From Bin5 sp009843665 (GTDB lineage Bacteria; Chloroflexota; Anaerolineae; Caldilineales; Caldilineaceae), in contig OZ244818.1 of NCBI GenBank assembly GCA_965220285.1, forward strand, positions 2,418,001 through 2,482,000: a stretch of 64,000 nt of DNA. Direction: 5' to 3'. The notes under the pieces were generated by a model. It worked only from the letters and a program-made list of their open reading frames with translations. It was not told where the DNA came from and did no database searches. Of this stretch, positions 35,272 through 44,569 are shown one piece after another; position 1 is the stretch's first letter, and each line of letters begins with the position of its first letter. The position numbers and the translations under genes were made by a program.

Positions 35272-36063
35272 GCAGTTCAACAATCTACTATAGACGGATA
35301 AAGGCGTTCGAGTCTGTTGCGAGCATTCAAGTCGCGCAGGCAGTGGGCAAAATCGGCCATGGTACGGCGCGCTGTTTCCTTGACATGACGCCAGGCTTAC
35401 AGAGGTACGAAAAGGAGAAGAGGTTACCGGTTCCGTTGCGTTCTCACTCGTAGCCATATTGGGCCCCCGTACCTGGTCGGGGCGGCAGGGGCAGACGGGT
35501 CTCTTTGGTCAACTGTTTGCTGCCTTCGTCCAGACAGACCAGAGGTCGCATGTATTCCTGCTGCCGATGACAGACCGCAAGCGTATCTTCCATGGCACAG
35601 ACGAACTCCGCACTTGCTGTCTCCGGCACGCACCACATATCTTTCAATCAAGGCTTGAGTTCGTCTTTTTGCGTGTCGGGGGCACCGTTTCGCGCGAACT
35701 GCGTCCGACCACCTCTAATTCGACCAATTTCTGCAGCGTCCATCTCTCCTGTCCATCGGGCGCAGCGCTACAGGCTAACTGCACCAAGCGGGCTTCGCCC
35801 GCAACATCCAATATCCGTGGCCGCCTCGGCGTCCCTAATGCCCCCGCCCACCTGTGCTTCATCGGCCATCAAGAGAATATGAGCCCGTTTTAAGCGGCGC
35901 CCCGACCCTGTGCCTGTGTTCGCTTTTGAGTCCAGTTCCTTGCGCTCCTCCGCCGTCAAGCGCACCCGATATCATTTCGCTGGCATTTCCCCTCTCCTTG
36001 CTTTCCCTCTCATGGAAAGTGGGCCTCAGTTCACTTATCCGTCAGACCCTGACTGTTACACCA
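35272..36063 (-). mobile_element. IS630-family element, copy B, decayed
   Basis: Left end GCAGTTCAACAATCT and right end CTGTTACACCA align with copy A; the inner TGACGGATA repeat is kept on the right. It is about 330 bp shorter than copy A through internal deletions. A TA flanks the left end (35270-35271); the right flank is altered. Confidence 0.75.
35300..35990 (-). pseudogene. IS630 transposase remnant (copy B)
   Basis: Three short frames retain pieces of the copy-A protein: the N-terminal RLTAEERKELDSKANTG, the middle ARLVQLACSAAPDGQERWTL and the core ASAEFVCAMEDTLAV...LPLPPRPG. Several frameshifts and deletions separate them, and the last two DDE residues are gone. It is dead. Confidence 0.85.
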
Positions 36064-36113
36064 CGTGGGCTGATTGACATCAAGCAGGCATCCTGCAATT
36101 GTCGCCTATCTGA

Positions 36114-36356
36114 CCGAAACACAACAAACGACAACATATCGAGGGCTTTCGCGCGTACAGTCCGCCCCAATTCTATGCGGCATCTCGCGAAATCGGTCTG
36201 ACATCGGTGGAGGTGGACCGCGGCTGGCTGGAAGAGGAACTGCGCAACAAGGCCGGCGTCAATGCCAGCTCGCAGGCTTTGGACGGGGTGCAACGGATGG
36301 CGGAAGATGCCGGCGTCAAGGTAACTGCGCGCGGCGGGGCGGTGGTTGGGCTGTAG
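36114..36356 (+). pseudogene. 3' gene fragment next to IS630 copy B
   Basis: An open frame of 80 codons with no start, ending in TAG. Residues such as GFRAYSPPQFYAASREIGL and WLEEELRNKAGVNASSQ look like genuine protein, and codon use fits the host. I do not recognise the family. The 5' part is missing, probably lost with the IS630-linked rearrangement. Confidence 0.45.
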
Positions 36357-36377
36357 GGCGATGGGGCCGGGGCTTGC

Positions 36378-37160
36378 TTACGTCAGCAAACGCTCCATCA
36401 ACTGAAAAAGGCTGTTCTGAAACCCGCCGTCAATGACCAGCGAATGGCCGGTAATCGCGGCGGCGTCATCCGATGCCAGAAAGACGGCCGCGGCCGCAAC
36501 CTCCTCCGGCTGGACAAAGCGGTTCAGGGGGATCGTCTGCTCCCGTTTGGCGCGCATCTCCGCCGTCGGGTAGGAGTAGTCGGTCATCTCCGTCTCGGTC
36601 GTGCCGGGAAGGATCGTGTTTACGCGGATGTTGCGGTCGGCCCACTCCACCGCCATCACCTTGGATAACATGGCGACCGCCGCCTTGCTGGGGCCGTACG
36701 CCCCCCGGTTGTAGTGCGCCGCGAGGCCGGAAACCGAACCGATGTTGATGATGTTGCCGCCGCCCTGCCCAATCATAACCTGTGCCGCGGCCTGGCTGCA
36801 CAGGAAGGTACCCTTCAGATTGGTGTCAATTACCCGGTCCCAGTCCTCCTCGCTCAGCTCCTCCATCGCCGACCTCAGCGTGATGCCGGCGACATTGGCC
36901 AGAATATCGATTCGCCCCAGTGTCTCGACGGCTGTACGCATCAACTGCTCCACCTGGGAGCGGTTCGACACATCTGCCCGGCCGGTCAACGCCCGCTGCC
37001 CGAGGGCCTCAATCTCGCCCTGCACCAGGCGCGCTTTCTCGGCGGAGGCATGGTAGCCAACCACCACGCCCGCGCCCTCACGGGCGAACGCAAGACTGAT
37101 CGCCTTGCCGATCCCGCGCGAGCCTCCGGTAACCACCGCGACCTTGTTCGCTAAACGCAT
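36378..37160 (-). CDS. Short-chain dehydrogenase/reductase
   Basis: 260 aa classical SDR: cofactor motif TGGSRGIG (residues 11-18), NVAG, catalytic Ser142 or Ser144, and YxxxK as Tyr155/Lys159. The ATG at 37160 is preceded by GGGGAAGG; a second in-frame ATG lies 12 nt upstream. It is the last gene of the set-3 operon. It probably oxidises or reduces a sugar or hydroxy-acid intermediate with NAD(P). Confidence 0.9.
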   Translation of the reverse strand: MRLANKVAVVTGGSRGIGKAISLAFAREGAGVVVGYHASAEKARLVQGEIEALGQRALTGRADVSNRSQVEQLMRTAVETLGRIDILANVAGITLRSAMEELSEEDWDRVIDTNLKGTFLCSQAAAQVMIGQGGGNIINIGSVSGLAAHYNRGAYGPSKAAVAMLSKVMAVEWADRNIRVNTILPGTTETEMTDYSYPTAEMRAKREQTIPLNRFVQPEEVAAAAVFLASDDAAAITGHSLVIDGGFQNSLFQLMERLLT

Positions 37161-37217
37161 TGCCTTCCCCACCCTTACCGGGACAGTTGGTCTGCTGAAC
37201 GAGCCTGCCTCTCCTCT

Positions 37218-38147
37218 TCACCCTCTCGCCGTGCGTGCGCACGCTTCATCGATGTGCCGCCGGACTGCCTCCTCCAGCGGGGAAATCCGTACCTTCAACT
37301 CCCGCTCGACGCGCTCAGTCGACCAGTTGTAAATGTTGGGCTGGTCGGGCGCCGATTCGTCGAACGTGATCCTGCCATCGGGCAGCTGCGCCTGGATGGC
37401 GTCGGCCCACTCCTGCGCCGTGATCGCATAGGCCAACGAATTGTAGACCGCGTAGTTCAGCTCCTCCTGCAAACAGAGTTTGGCAAACAGGTTCGCGGTA
37501 TCGTCCACATGAATAATGAGCAGCCTCTGATCACGGCGCGAGGGAACTGTGAACGGGTTGCCCGCGGCCAGCTCGTCGATACACTTGCTCTGCCAGGCGG
37601 AGAAGCCCTTCGTCCGCCCCGGCGCGGCCACGTTGGCGATGCGCAGTCCGGGGATCTGCATCCCGTAGCGCTCCATGTATTTGGCCGCCATGAACTCATT
37701 CCACAATTTGTGCGCCATGTAGACGGTAACGGGGTAGCAGTGGTCATCCTCCGTAACCGGGCGGTCGCCAAAAGAGTCCTGCAGACCGTAGACGGCGATG
37801 GTCGAGGCGTAAACGACGCGTCGAATACCCATCAGCCGCGCCGCCTCGAATACGTTGTTCATGCCCATCTGGTTTACCCGCATCGCCAGTTGCAGCTTTT
37901 CCTCGGACTCCGGCGGCAGAATATAGGCGAGGTTGACGATTTTTTCTATGTCGTACTTCCGGATCGCGGCGATGATGTCCTCGAAGCGGGTAACGTCTGC
38001 CACGACAATCTCCACGTTGTCGAGGCCGGCCACCGCGCTGTAATCGGGATAGAGATCGAAGCAGATAACGCGCTGGCCCAGGCTGTGCAGACGCCTGGTC
38101 AACCGTGAGCCGATCAGCCCGGTTCCGCCTAAGATCAGTATGGACAC
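37218..38147 (-). CDS. NAD-dependent epimerase/dehydratase family protein
   Basis: 309 aa extended SDR: Rossmann GGTGLIGS (residues 7-14), Ser115 in VYASTIAVYG, and Tyr143-x3-Lys147. It probably acts on a sugar, sugar acid or nucleotide sugar (uronate dehydrogenase or epimerase relatives share this layout). It lies 57 nt upstream of the SDR gene and 38 nt after the DRE-TIM gene. Confidence 0.88.
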   Translation of the reverse strand: MSILILGGTGLIGSRLTRRLHSLGQRVICFDLYPDYSAVAGLDNVEIVVADVTRFEDIIAAIRKYDIEKIVNLAYILPPESEEKLQLAMRVNQMGMNNVFEAARLMGIRRVVYASTIAVYGLQDSFGDRPVTEDDHCYPVTVYMAHKLWNEFMAAKYMERYGMQIPGLRIANVAAPGRTKGFSAWQSKCIDELAAGNPFTVPSRRDQRLLIIHVDDTANLFAKLCLQEELNYAVYNSLAYAITAQEWADAIQAQLPDGRITFDESAPDQPNIYNWSTERVERELKVRISPLEEAVRRHIDEACARTARG

Positions 38148-38185
38148 GATAGCCCCCTGACATAGGGTTGCTTGTTCATGGCCTG

Positions 38186-39433
38186 TTACGTAAGCACTGT
38201 GCGCGCCAGCTCGTCGAACTCCTCCAGCGTGAGGGACGGCTGCGTCTGCAAACGTTCCCGCAGCTTGTCCAGGATCAATTCAACGTCCCGCGAATTGTAG
38301 CGATGCCCGGTCACGTCCAGCCGGGCGCGTACCGCTTCGCCGTGAAGGGTCGTGCTGCCGAAGACAACCGTCCGCTCCTGCCCGATCACGTGCGGGTGGA
38401 CGCCCTCCATGGCTTCCCACAGCCCCTTGACGATGCAGTAGACATGCAGTTCAGCCTCGTGAATGTAGGCGTTTTCCCCCACAAGCGGTTTATTTATCTG
38501 GCGCCTGAAACCGGTAACTTCCTCAACGAACCTGGACAGCTCTGTCAGCCTTTCCAGGCGGATACCGGTGGAAAGGCCATAGTGCGTCTCCAGCGCGACG
38601 ACGACCTCCTCCAGCTTGGTGAGGCCGCCCTTGTCACCTAATCCGTTGACGACCAGGTCCGCCGCTTCCGCGCCCGCGCCCACCGCGGTCAGGACATTGG
38701 CCGTGCCCAAACCAAGATCGTCATGGCAGTGGATCATCAGCGGCACGTCGACCAGATCGCGTATTTTGCGCACAAGATGTTGCACGCCCGGCGGGCATCC
38801 ATAGCCGTCTTCGTAGAGGATTAGCAAGTCGATTCCAGCCCGCGCCGTAACCGAATAGAACTCCCGCAGAGTCTCCCACGGCGTGCGCGAGACGTCGGGA
38901 TGACCGTAGGCCACGCGCAGGCCGCAGCGCTTTGCATACTCGATCACTTCAACCGTGCGCGGGATCAGCGCCTCCCTCGCCGGGCCAAGCTCCATGACCT
39001 GCTCGTCCGACGCCCAGATGAGGATCGGATGCTGGAGGACGTCGACCTGCGCTACTTCAAGCTCCTGGCACCGGTCCACGTCCCTCTGCCAGTCCGCCGA
39101 CCAGACGCGGGCAAAGCCGGTGATCGCCAGTTCCGGGATCTCTTGCCTGATCAGTTTGGCCGTCTCGTAGTGCCCCTGCTGCGCGCCGACATAGCCGATA
39201 TCAACCTGCTGCACGCCGGCCTCGTACAGCTTCTCGGCGATCCGCACTTTGTCTTGCGTCGTCATCGACAGTCCGGGCGTCTCCTCGCCCTCACGGATCG
39301 TGGTGTCGCGCACATAGAACCGGTCCGGCAGATCGAGCGTGCCGCGCACCTCCTCGGTGTGCATGTAGCGATCCAGACACCACTTGTCGGGCATGTAGTA
39401 AGGCCCGAACTCCGGCCTTGATTTGCTGGACAT
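38186..39433 (-). CDS. DRE-TIM metallolyase (HMG-CoA lyase / homocitrate synthase-like)
   Basis: 415 aa from the ATG at 39433, with GGAGAAGG upstream; the open frame extends further but has no site. The TIM barrel begins with VRDTTIREGEETPG (Asp43, Arg47) and ends with the metal HxH at His235/His237 (HCHDDLG). No LeuA-type regulatory domain is present. It makes or breaks a C-C bond next to a keto or acyl-CoA group. In this operon it probably splits or condenses a branched sugar-derived acid. Confidence 0.82.
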   Translation of the reverse strand: MSSKSRPEFGPYYMPDKWCLDRYMHTEEVRGTLDLPDRFYVRDTTIREGEETPGLSMTTQDKVRIAEKLYEAGVQQVDIGYVGAQQGHYETAKLIRQEIPELAITGFARVWSADWQRDVDRCQELEVAQVDVLQHPILIWASDEQVMELGPAREALIPRTVEVIEYAKRCGLRVAYGHPDVSRTPWETLREFYSVTARAGIDLLILYEDGYGCPPGVQHLVRKIRDLVDVPLMIHCHDDLGLGTANVLTAVGAGAEAADLVVNGLGDKGGLTKLEEVVVALETHYGLSTGIRLERLTELSRFVEEVTGFRRQINKPLVGENAYIHEAELHVYCIVKGLWEAMEGVHPHVIGQERTVVFGSTTLHGEAVRARLDVTGHRYNSRDVELILDKLRERLQTQPSLTLEEFDELARTVLT

Positions 39434-39533
39434 TGCGGGTTCCTTCTCCAGTATTGGCAAATGGGTGTTTGAAAAGGCCTGCCTGACAGTGCATGTTTGA
39501 CAGGGCGTGCAAACGGTCGATAACCGGGGGCCT

Positions 39534-40778
39534 CTATCGCGAGAGTTCGCCCAGAAGTCGCGTGATCCCCTCATGGATCAACCGTTCAGCCTGCGGTTGC
39601 GGCGGCAGCCATGGCGGGTTCCGGGTTGGATAGTTCCATGACTCGTAGCCGCCGGCCGGTCCCAACTCATAGTCTTCTGCAGTTGCCACATAACCCGTTA
39701 TGCCGTTGGTGTGGCTGAAGACAAACGTCTGCCCGAAGGGCGACACCGCGTCTGCGTAGAGCTGGTACTCGGCAAACATCTCGGCAGTAAATGTGAGGAA
39801 ACACAGCGCCTCGCCGACGGTCAGCGCACGCATCGAAAGCGGATGAAACTGCCGCTCGCCGCTCTCGGCAACCGTCAGCAGCTCGCGAAAGCGCGTGCTG
39901 TCCGGGTCCTCCGCCAGCGCCGCCCTGCATTCGGCTGCTGTCGGCGGCTCTTCCAAAGGAAGGGGCAGATCGAGCGAGCGCGCTTTGAACGCGCCAGGCG
40001 CAACCGGTCGCGCGCCGGCCAGCGCCTGCTTGACGGCAGACGCCAGCGAGAGTCCGGCGGCGTCGCACGCGCCGAAACCGCCGCGCAAGGGATGGCCGTT
40101 GATGTCGCCGCAGCAGGCTTGCGCGAACATGAACACGCCCTCCGGCTCACCTTCTCTTGCCAGCAGGTCGCGCAGATGCCTGACCGCGTAGCCCGGAAAG
40201 TCCGGCCCGATCTCCTCGCTCAGCCAGTGGACGATCACGGGATGGGCGGCGTGCGAGAAGAGGACTGCAATCCGCCTGCCGTCCGCCTCCTTCGCCTCAA
40301 GGACGTCCACCCACGGCACAATCGCGCCGTTGGGATTCGGCGCCATCACGATTTCGCCGTCCTGCATCAGGCGCCGGTTGTAGCCGATCTGCACAGGCGC
40401 GCGGCCCGCGTTCAGCACGCAAGGCCGCAGCGCATCATTGGCGCGCTTCACCAGCCCGGCAATGCAGTCGGACAGCCACTCGCCCGCCTCGGGCGTCATT
40501 TCGCGCCCGTCAACACCGGGTGCATTATGCGTCTGGGTTGTGGTGATGATGATGTTGCCGGTTGGGATATCCGTCGTCCGCTCGATGCGCCGTAGAAGCT
40601 CGTCTGCATACTCGACGCTGAACGTCCCCATGTCTGTCGCAACGATGACAAGCCGGTCGTCATCCGCGCCAAGAACCAGTGCGCGCGCAAACAGGTCATC
40701 GTAGACGACCGGCCTGTCCTTGACGCGCGTAATGACCGCTTCGGCCGCGCCGGCCAGCATGGCAGGAGTGCGCTTCAT
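39534..40778 (-). CDS. Neutral/alkaline ceramidase N-terminal domain-like protein
   Basis: 414 aa resembling the catalytic domain of neutral ceramidases. Zinc-ligand-like motifs are TTTQTHNAPG and FSHAAHPVIVHW; the segment FAQACCGDINGHP aligns with the active-site GDVSP region, but the usual Ser position holds Cys or Ala. No signal peptide and no C-terminal ceramidase domain are present. It overlaps the upstream hydrolase gene by 4 nt (ATGA). In bacteria such proteins may be amidases of other substrates, so lipid cleavage is not established. Confidence 0.75.
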   Translation of the reverse strand: MKRTPAMLAGAAEAVITRVKDRPVVYDDLFARALVLGADDDRLVIVATDMGTFSVEYADELLRRIERTTDIPTGNIIITTTQTHNAPGVDGREMTPEAGEWLSDCIAGLVKRANDALRPCVLNAGRAPVQIGYNRRLMQDGEIVMAPNPNGAIVPWVDVLEAKEADGRRIAVLFSHAAHPVIVHWLSEEIGPDFPGYAVRHLRDLLAREGEPEGVFMFAQACCGDINGHPLRGGFGACDAAGLSLASAVKQALAGARPVAPGAFKARSLDLPLPLEEPPTAAECRAALAEDPDSTRFRELLTVAESGERQFHPLSMRALTVGEALCFLTFTAEMFAEYQLYADAVSPFGQTFVFSHTNGITGYVATAEDYELGPAGGYESWNYPTRNPPWLPPQPQAERLIHEGITRLLGELSR

Positions 40779-42556
40779 CGTTTTACCTCCGGCAGCAGAA
40801 GATGCGACGGATACTCGGTGTTGTGGTAGATGGTCTGGTTGGCCGGCCGGCTCGGCAGGTCCTCTCCGACCGGCGCGCCCGTGTTCGGATTCAGATCATA
40901 GGCCGGATAGAGAGATGAGGTAACCGCCAGCTGAAGACAGTGACCCGGCTGAAAGGCCATCGAAGTTGCCATAAACTCAATTGTGTATTGGTACACGCGG
41001 CCCGGCGTGATGGGAGAGGGGGCCGGACTGTCAATCTTGTCCGCCCCGGCGCGGTACGAAGCGCGCATCACCGCCGAAGTCAACGGAATCGAGCTGCCGT
41101 CCGGCTGCAGATCGCACAGCAACGCCACCCAGTCCGTGTCGACGCAGTCGCTGGCCGCGTAAAGGGTGATAAAGGCCGTGCCGGTTATTTCCAGCTCCTC
41201 TGTCAGCGGCGCGCTGGTGTAGGTCAGCACGTCGGCGCGGCGCAGGGCGTAACGATAGTCCATCGCCAGCACGTGGGAGTCCCTTATCGGGTCGGTCGAC
41301 TCCGCATCTTCCACCGAGGGCACGGGATCTTCGGGGTCGTATACGTACCGGTCCACTGCCTCCTCTCCGGGCGGCGTCAAATCCAGCGTCCCGTGGCCGC
41401 TCTTCTGCTCCCCTTGCCTGCCGCTTTCGGGAAACAGGTCCGCCGCCCCGCCGCTGTGGAGATAGAAGGCAACCTGCTCCATCCCGCGCACGGGCCACGC
41501 AGGCTCGTCCCGCCAGCGGTTGCGGCCCATGGTGAAAATCCTGACCTTGGCATCATCGCCCTGACCGTTCTCCTCGCCCTTCAGCCAGTAGTCGAACCAG
41601 CGCAAATGAACTGCCCTGATGTCCAGCACCGCCTCTTGCGTGAACTCCAGATCGCCCAGGCGCGGCTGCGGATTGGCCGACCCGGCATGGTCCCACGGCC
41701 CTACAAGCAACCACTGTTTGTCGCCCCCGGGTGAGCGCGCCGCCATCCCGCTGTACATGTACATCTCGCCCCACTGGCAGTTGTCAAACCAGCCGGTGAT
41801 GTGCAGTGCAGGCAGGTCTACCAGTTCAAAGTACTCCTCGAACGACATCTGCTGCCAGTACTCGTCGTACGTGTTGCGCTCAAGCCACGTGCGCCAATAT
41901 GTGTTCGTGCGCCCGACCACCTTGTCGACATCCTTGAGCGGTCGTGTGCGGATCAGCTTGTTGAAGTTGTAAGGCGAGGCCACGCCCGGCTGATGCGAGG
42001 TCAGCGGCTCGAACGGGTAGTGCTGCATCGTGCGCCCGCCGGTCATGTTCAGCCAGCGGAACTGGAAGACGGGGAACTTCCCGTTCATATAGTTCTCATC
42101 GTGCATCCAACGCATGCCGCCGGTGACCGACGTGACGACCGTGGTCAGGTGCGGCGGACGCTCACGTGCGGCCAGCCACTGCACGGTCCCGCCGTACGAC
42201 CCGCCCATCATGCCGATCTTGCCGTTCGACCACGGCTGTTCCGCGATCCACTCGATCGTGTCATAGCCGTCCTTCCCCTCATTCACGCGCGGCTCGAAAT
42301 GGCCTTCCGAATCGAAGCGCCCGCGCGCATCCTGAAGCACCACCGCATACCCCCGCGCGCTGAAGAACTGGGCAGCCTCCACCATGCGGGGCGCGATGTT
42401 GTCATAGGGCGTGCGCGCCAGGACGACCGGGTAGGCATTCTCCGCCGCCGGCAGGTAGATATCGGTCGACAGTTTCACCCCGTCGCGCATCGGCACGGGC
42501 GTGTCCCACATAAAGCGAATATCGTCTGTCAAAACGCCCCGATCCTTTACTGGCAA
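40775..42556 (-). CDS. CocE/NonD-family S15-like serine hydrolase
   Basis: 593 aa: alpha/beta-hydrolase core (about 20-370) with the nucleophile Ser120 in MMGGSYGG, and the C-terminal jelly-roll domain of X-Pro dipeptidyl-peptidase relatives (about 400-590). Family members cleave acyl esters or peptides. It overlaps the ceramidase-like gene by 4 nt, implying coupled translation, and lies 180 nt after the permease. No signal peptide is seen, so it acts on imported substrate. Confidence 0.87.
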   Translation of the reverse strand: MPVKDRGVLTDDIRFMWDTPVPMRDGVKLSTDIYLPAAENAYPVVLARTPYDNIAPRMVEAAQFFSARGYAVVLQDARGRFDSEGHFEPRVNEGKDGYDTIEWIAEQPWSNGKIGMMGGSYGGTVQWLAARERPPHLTTVVTSVTGGMRWMHDENYMNGKFPVFQFRWLNMTGGRTMQHYPFEPLTSHQPGVASPYNFNKLIRTRPLKDVDKVVGRTNTYWRTWLERNTYDEYWQQMSFEEYFELVDLPALHITGWFDNCQWGEMYMYSGMAARSPGGDKQWLLVGPWDHAGSANPQPRLGDLEFTQEAVLDIRAVHLRWFDYWLKGEENGQGDDAKVRIFTMGRNRWRDEPAWPVRGMEQVAFYLHSGGAADLFPESGRQGEQKSGHGTLDLTPPGEEAVDRYVYDPEDPVPSVEDAESTDPIRDSHVLAMDYRYALRRADVLTYTSAPLTEELEITGTAFITLYAASDCVDTDWVALLCDLQPDGSSIPLTSAVMRASYRAGADKIDSPAPSPITPGRVYQYTIEFMATSMAFQPGHCLQLAVTSSLYPAYDLNPNTGAPVGEDLPSRPANQTIYHNTEYPSHLLLPEVKR

Positions 42557-42736
42557 ATGTGCGCTGCGGGGGAGAGCAGGGGGGATTCTCTACCGGCACG
42601 CGGACACCGGCAATGCAACAACAGTACAACAATCAGCATGAGTCCCAAGGGGAAACGCGTATCCTCGAAATAGCCGTATCCGTTTCCGTTTGAGTGGATG
42701 ATGACCGTTGGATAACCGGTGGGACCGCCGCGTCCA

Positions 42737-43564
42737 CTAGCCGCTCAACGACCCCTCCAGCAGGCCGCGCATGAACAGCTTGCCAAGCAGCAGGTAGACC
42801 GCAATCGTGGGCACGGACGCGATCAGCGCGGCGGCCATCTGCAGGTTCCAGGGGATGACGCCCATGCTGGAAAAGTTCTTGATGGCTACGGTAACCGGCG
42901 CCCTGGCCGGGTTGCCGAGCACAACCAGCGCCATCAGGTACTCGTTCCAGATCCTTGTGCATTGCCACACACCCACCACCGCAAAGGTCGGCCCCGAAAG
43001 CGGTAAAATGATGCGGCGGTAGATGCCGAAAAAGCCGCAGCCGTCGATCTTCGACGCGTCCACCAACTCATCCGGAACACTGGCATAGTACCTGTAAAAA
43101 AGGAGCGACGTGATCGGTATGCCAAAAATGCAGTAGGCCATGATGAGGCCGTTCACCTTACCGTACAGGCCCATAAACTGCAAGACCCACACCAGCGGGA
43201 TAAGGATCCCCTGGCCGGGCAGAAACATGCCGAATACGAACAGGAACAGAATCCAATTCGAGCCGCGAAAGCCCCACTTGGCGAAAACATAGCCGTTGAG
43301 CGAGCCCAGAAAAGTTGAAACAATGGCGCCCGGAATCGTGATGCGCACGCTGTTCCAGAAGTTGGTATCCATCTGATTCCACGCCTCGCGGAAGCTGCCG
43401 AAGTCGAGGCTCTTGGGCATATTCCAGATCTCGAATGAGCTGATGTCTTCGAGCGGCTTCAGCCCGGTCAGGATCATCACATAAAAGGGCACCAGGTAGA
43501 AGGCGGCAAATGCGATCAGGACGGCATACTTGGTGCTGCCGGCCAGCAGACGATGCCAACTCAT
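42737..43564 (-). CDS. Sugar ABC importer permease (MalG type), set 3
   Basis: 275 aa, six helices, EAA loop ELVDASKIDGCGFFGIYRRI. It overlaps the partner permease by 4 nt (ATGA). The C-terminus (LLEGSLSG) is the usual type. It is followed by a 180-nt gap without a gene before the S15-like hydrolase. Confidence 0.9.
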   Translation of the reverse strand: MSWHRLLAGSTKYAVLIAFAAFYLVPFYVMILTGLKPLEDISSFEIWNMPKSLDFGSFREAWNQMDTNFWNSVRITIPGAIVSTFLGSLNGYVFAKWGFRGSNWILFLFVFGMFLPGQGILIPLVWVLQFMGLYGKVNGLIMAYCIFGIPITSLLFYRYYASVPDELVDASKIDGCGFFGIYRRIILPLSGPTFAVVGVWQCTRIWNEYLMALVVLGNPARAPVTVAIKNFSSMGVIPWNLQMAAALIASVPTIAVYLLLGKLFMRGLLEGSLSG

Positions 43565-44484
43565 TCTCTCTCCTCACGCAGAACGCTGATCAGATAAGGC
43601 AGGACCAATGGGATGGACAGGACGAGCATGAAGGTGGCGACCGCCGCGCCCAGGCCGTAGCGGCTGGAGCGAAAGGTCTGCTCAAACATGTAAAAGCCGA
43701 GCGTATCGGTCGCAAAACCGGGGCCTGTGCCGATGATGCTCGGAATCTCGAAGTTGCCGATGGAACCGGCGCCGGTCAGCACAATCGCAGTAAAGGTGAC
43801 CGGCCGCAGCATGGGGATGAATACATGACGATAAAGCGCGATCGTGCCGGCGCCGTCAATGACCGCCGCCTCGCGCAACTCGTCGGGTATCGCGCGCAGA
43901 CCGGCGAGGTACAGCGCCATGACGAAACCGGAAAACTGCCACGCGCCCATGATCGTGATCGCCAACATGCCCAGCTTGGGGTGCATGTACCAGAGGGGCC
44001 GGAAGTTCTCGAACCCCATGTTGGCAATCAGTAGATTGATCCCCGCCGACGGTACCTGCAGCCAGCGCCAGGCCGTCCCGCTGACCACCGCCGAGACGGC
44101 AAACGGCATCAAAAAGACTGTGCGAAAGAACACTTCGCCCCTGATCCGCTCATTGAGAAGCGCGGCCAGCAGAAAGCCGATGACGATGCACTGCGACATG
44201 TAGCCGACCGCAAACAGGACGAGGTTGCGCAGGTCGATGTGAAAGCGGGGATCGTTGACCAGCCGCTTCCAGTTCTTCAGACCGGCAAAGGAGAGGTCGA
44301 GCGCTGGACGGTCCCAGTTTGAGACCGAGATGTACAGCGTCCAGCCCATGAAAATGTAGATGAACACGGCCACGGCGATGATCGACGGCGCCAACACCAG
44401 GATCGCAATCTTGCGGTCGTCGCGGAGCCACTTTGGCAGCAGCGCCGGAAGCGACTTTGCCCTTGCGGAAAGGTCGGAATGCAT
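43561..44484 (-). CDS. Sugar ABC importer permease (MalF type), set 3
   Basis: 307 aa with a 30-residue cytoplasmic lead, six helices and EAA loop ELREAAVIDGAGTIALYRHV. It starts 85 nt after the binding-protein stop; that gap holds a perfect hairpin at 44514-44550. Confidence 0.9.
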   Translation of the reverse strand: MHSDLSARAKSLPALLPKWLRDDRKIAILVLAPSIIAVAVFIYIFMGWTLYISVSNWDRPALDLSFAGLKNWKRLVNDPRFHIDLRNLVLFAVGYMSQCIVIGFLLAALLNERIRGEVFFRTVFLMPFAVSAVVSGTAWRWLQVPSAGINLLIANMGFENFRPLWYMHPKLGMLAITIMGAWQFSGFVMALYLAGLRAIPDELREAAVIDGAGTIALYRHVFIPMLRPVTFTAIVLTGAGSIGNFEIPSIIGTGPGFATDTLGFYMFEQTFRSSRYGLGAAVATFMLVLSIPLVLPYLISVLREERE

Positions 44485-44513
44485 AGCTCGATTCAGGTGC
44501 TTGAATGGGAAGG

Positions 44514-44550
44514 CGGAAAGCGGATAGAACGGGCGCCTATCCGCTTTCCG
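44514..44550. repeat. Hairpin after binding-protein gene (set 3)
   Basis: A perfect 14-bp inverted repeat, CGGAAAGCGGATAG (44514-44527) and its complement (44537-44550), with a 9-nt loop, in the gap between binding protein and permease. Confidence 0.75.
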
Positions 44551-44569
44551 TGCGAAGCCTGTGAGTCAG

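Noticed and set aside
31486..36063. Active composite transposon
   Set aside because: Both IS630 copies have damaged transposases and copy B lacks most of the core, so present-day mobility is unlikely; only the historic frame is reported.
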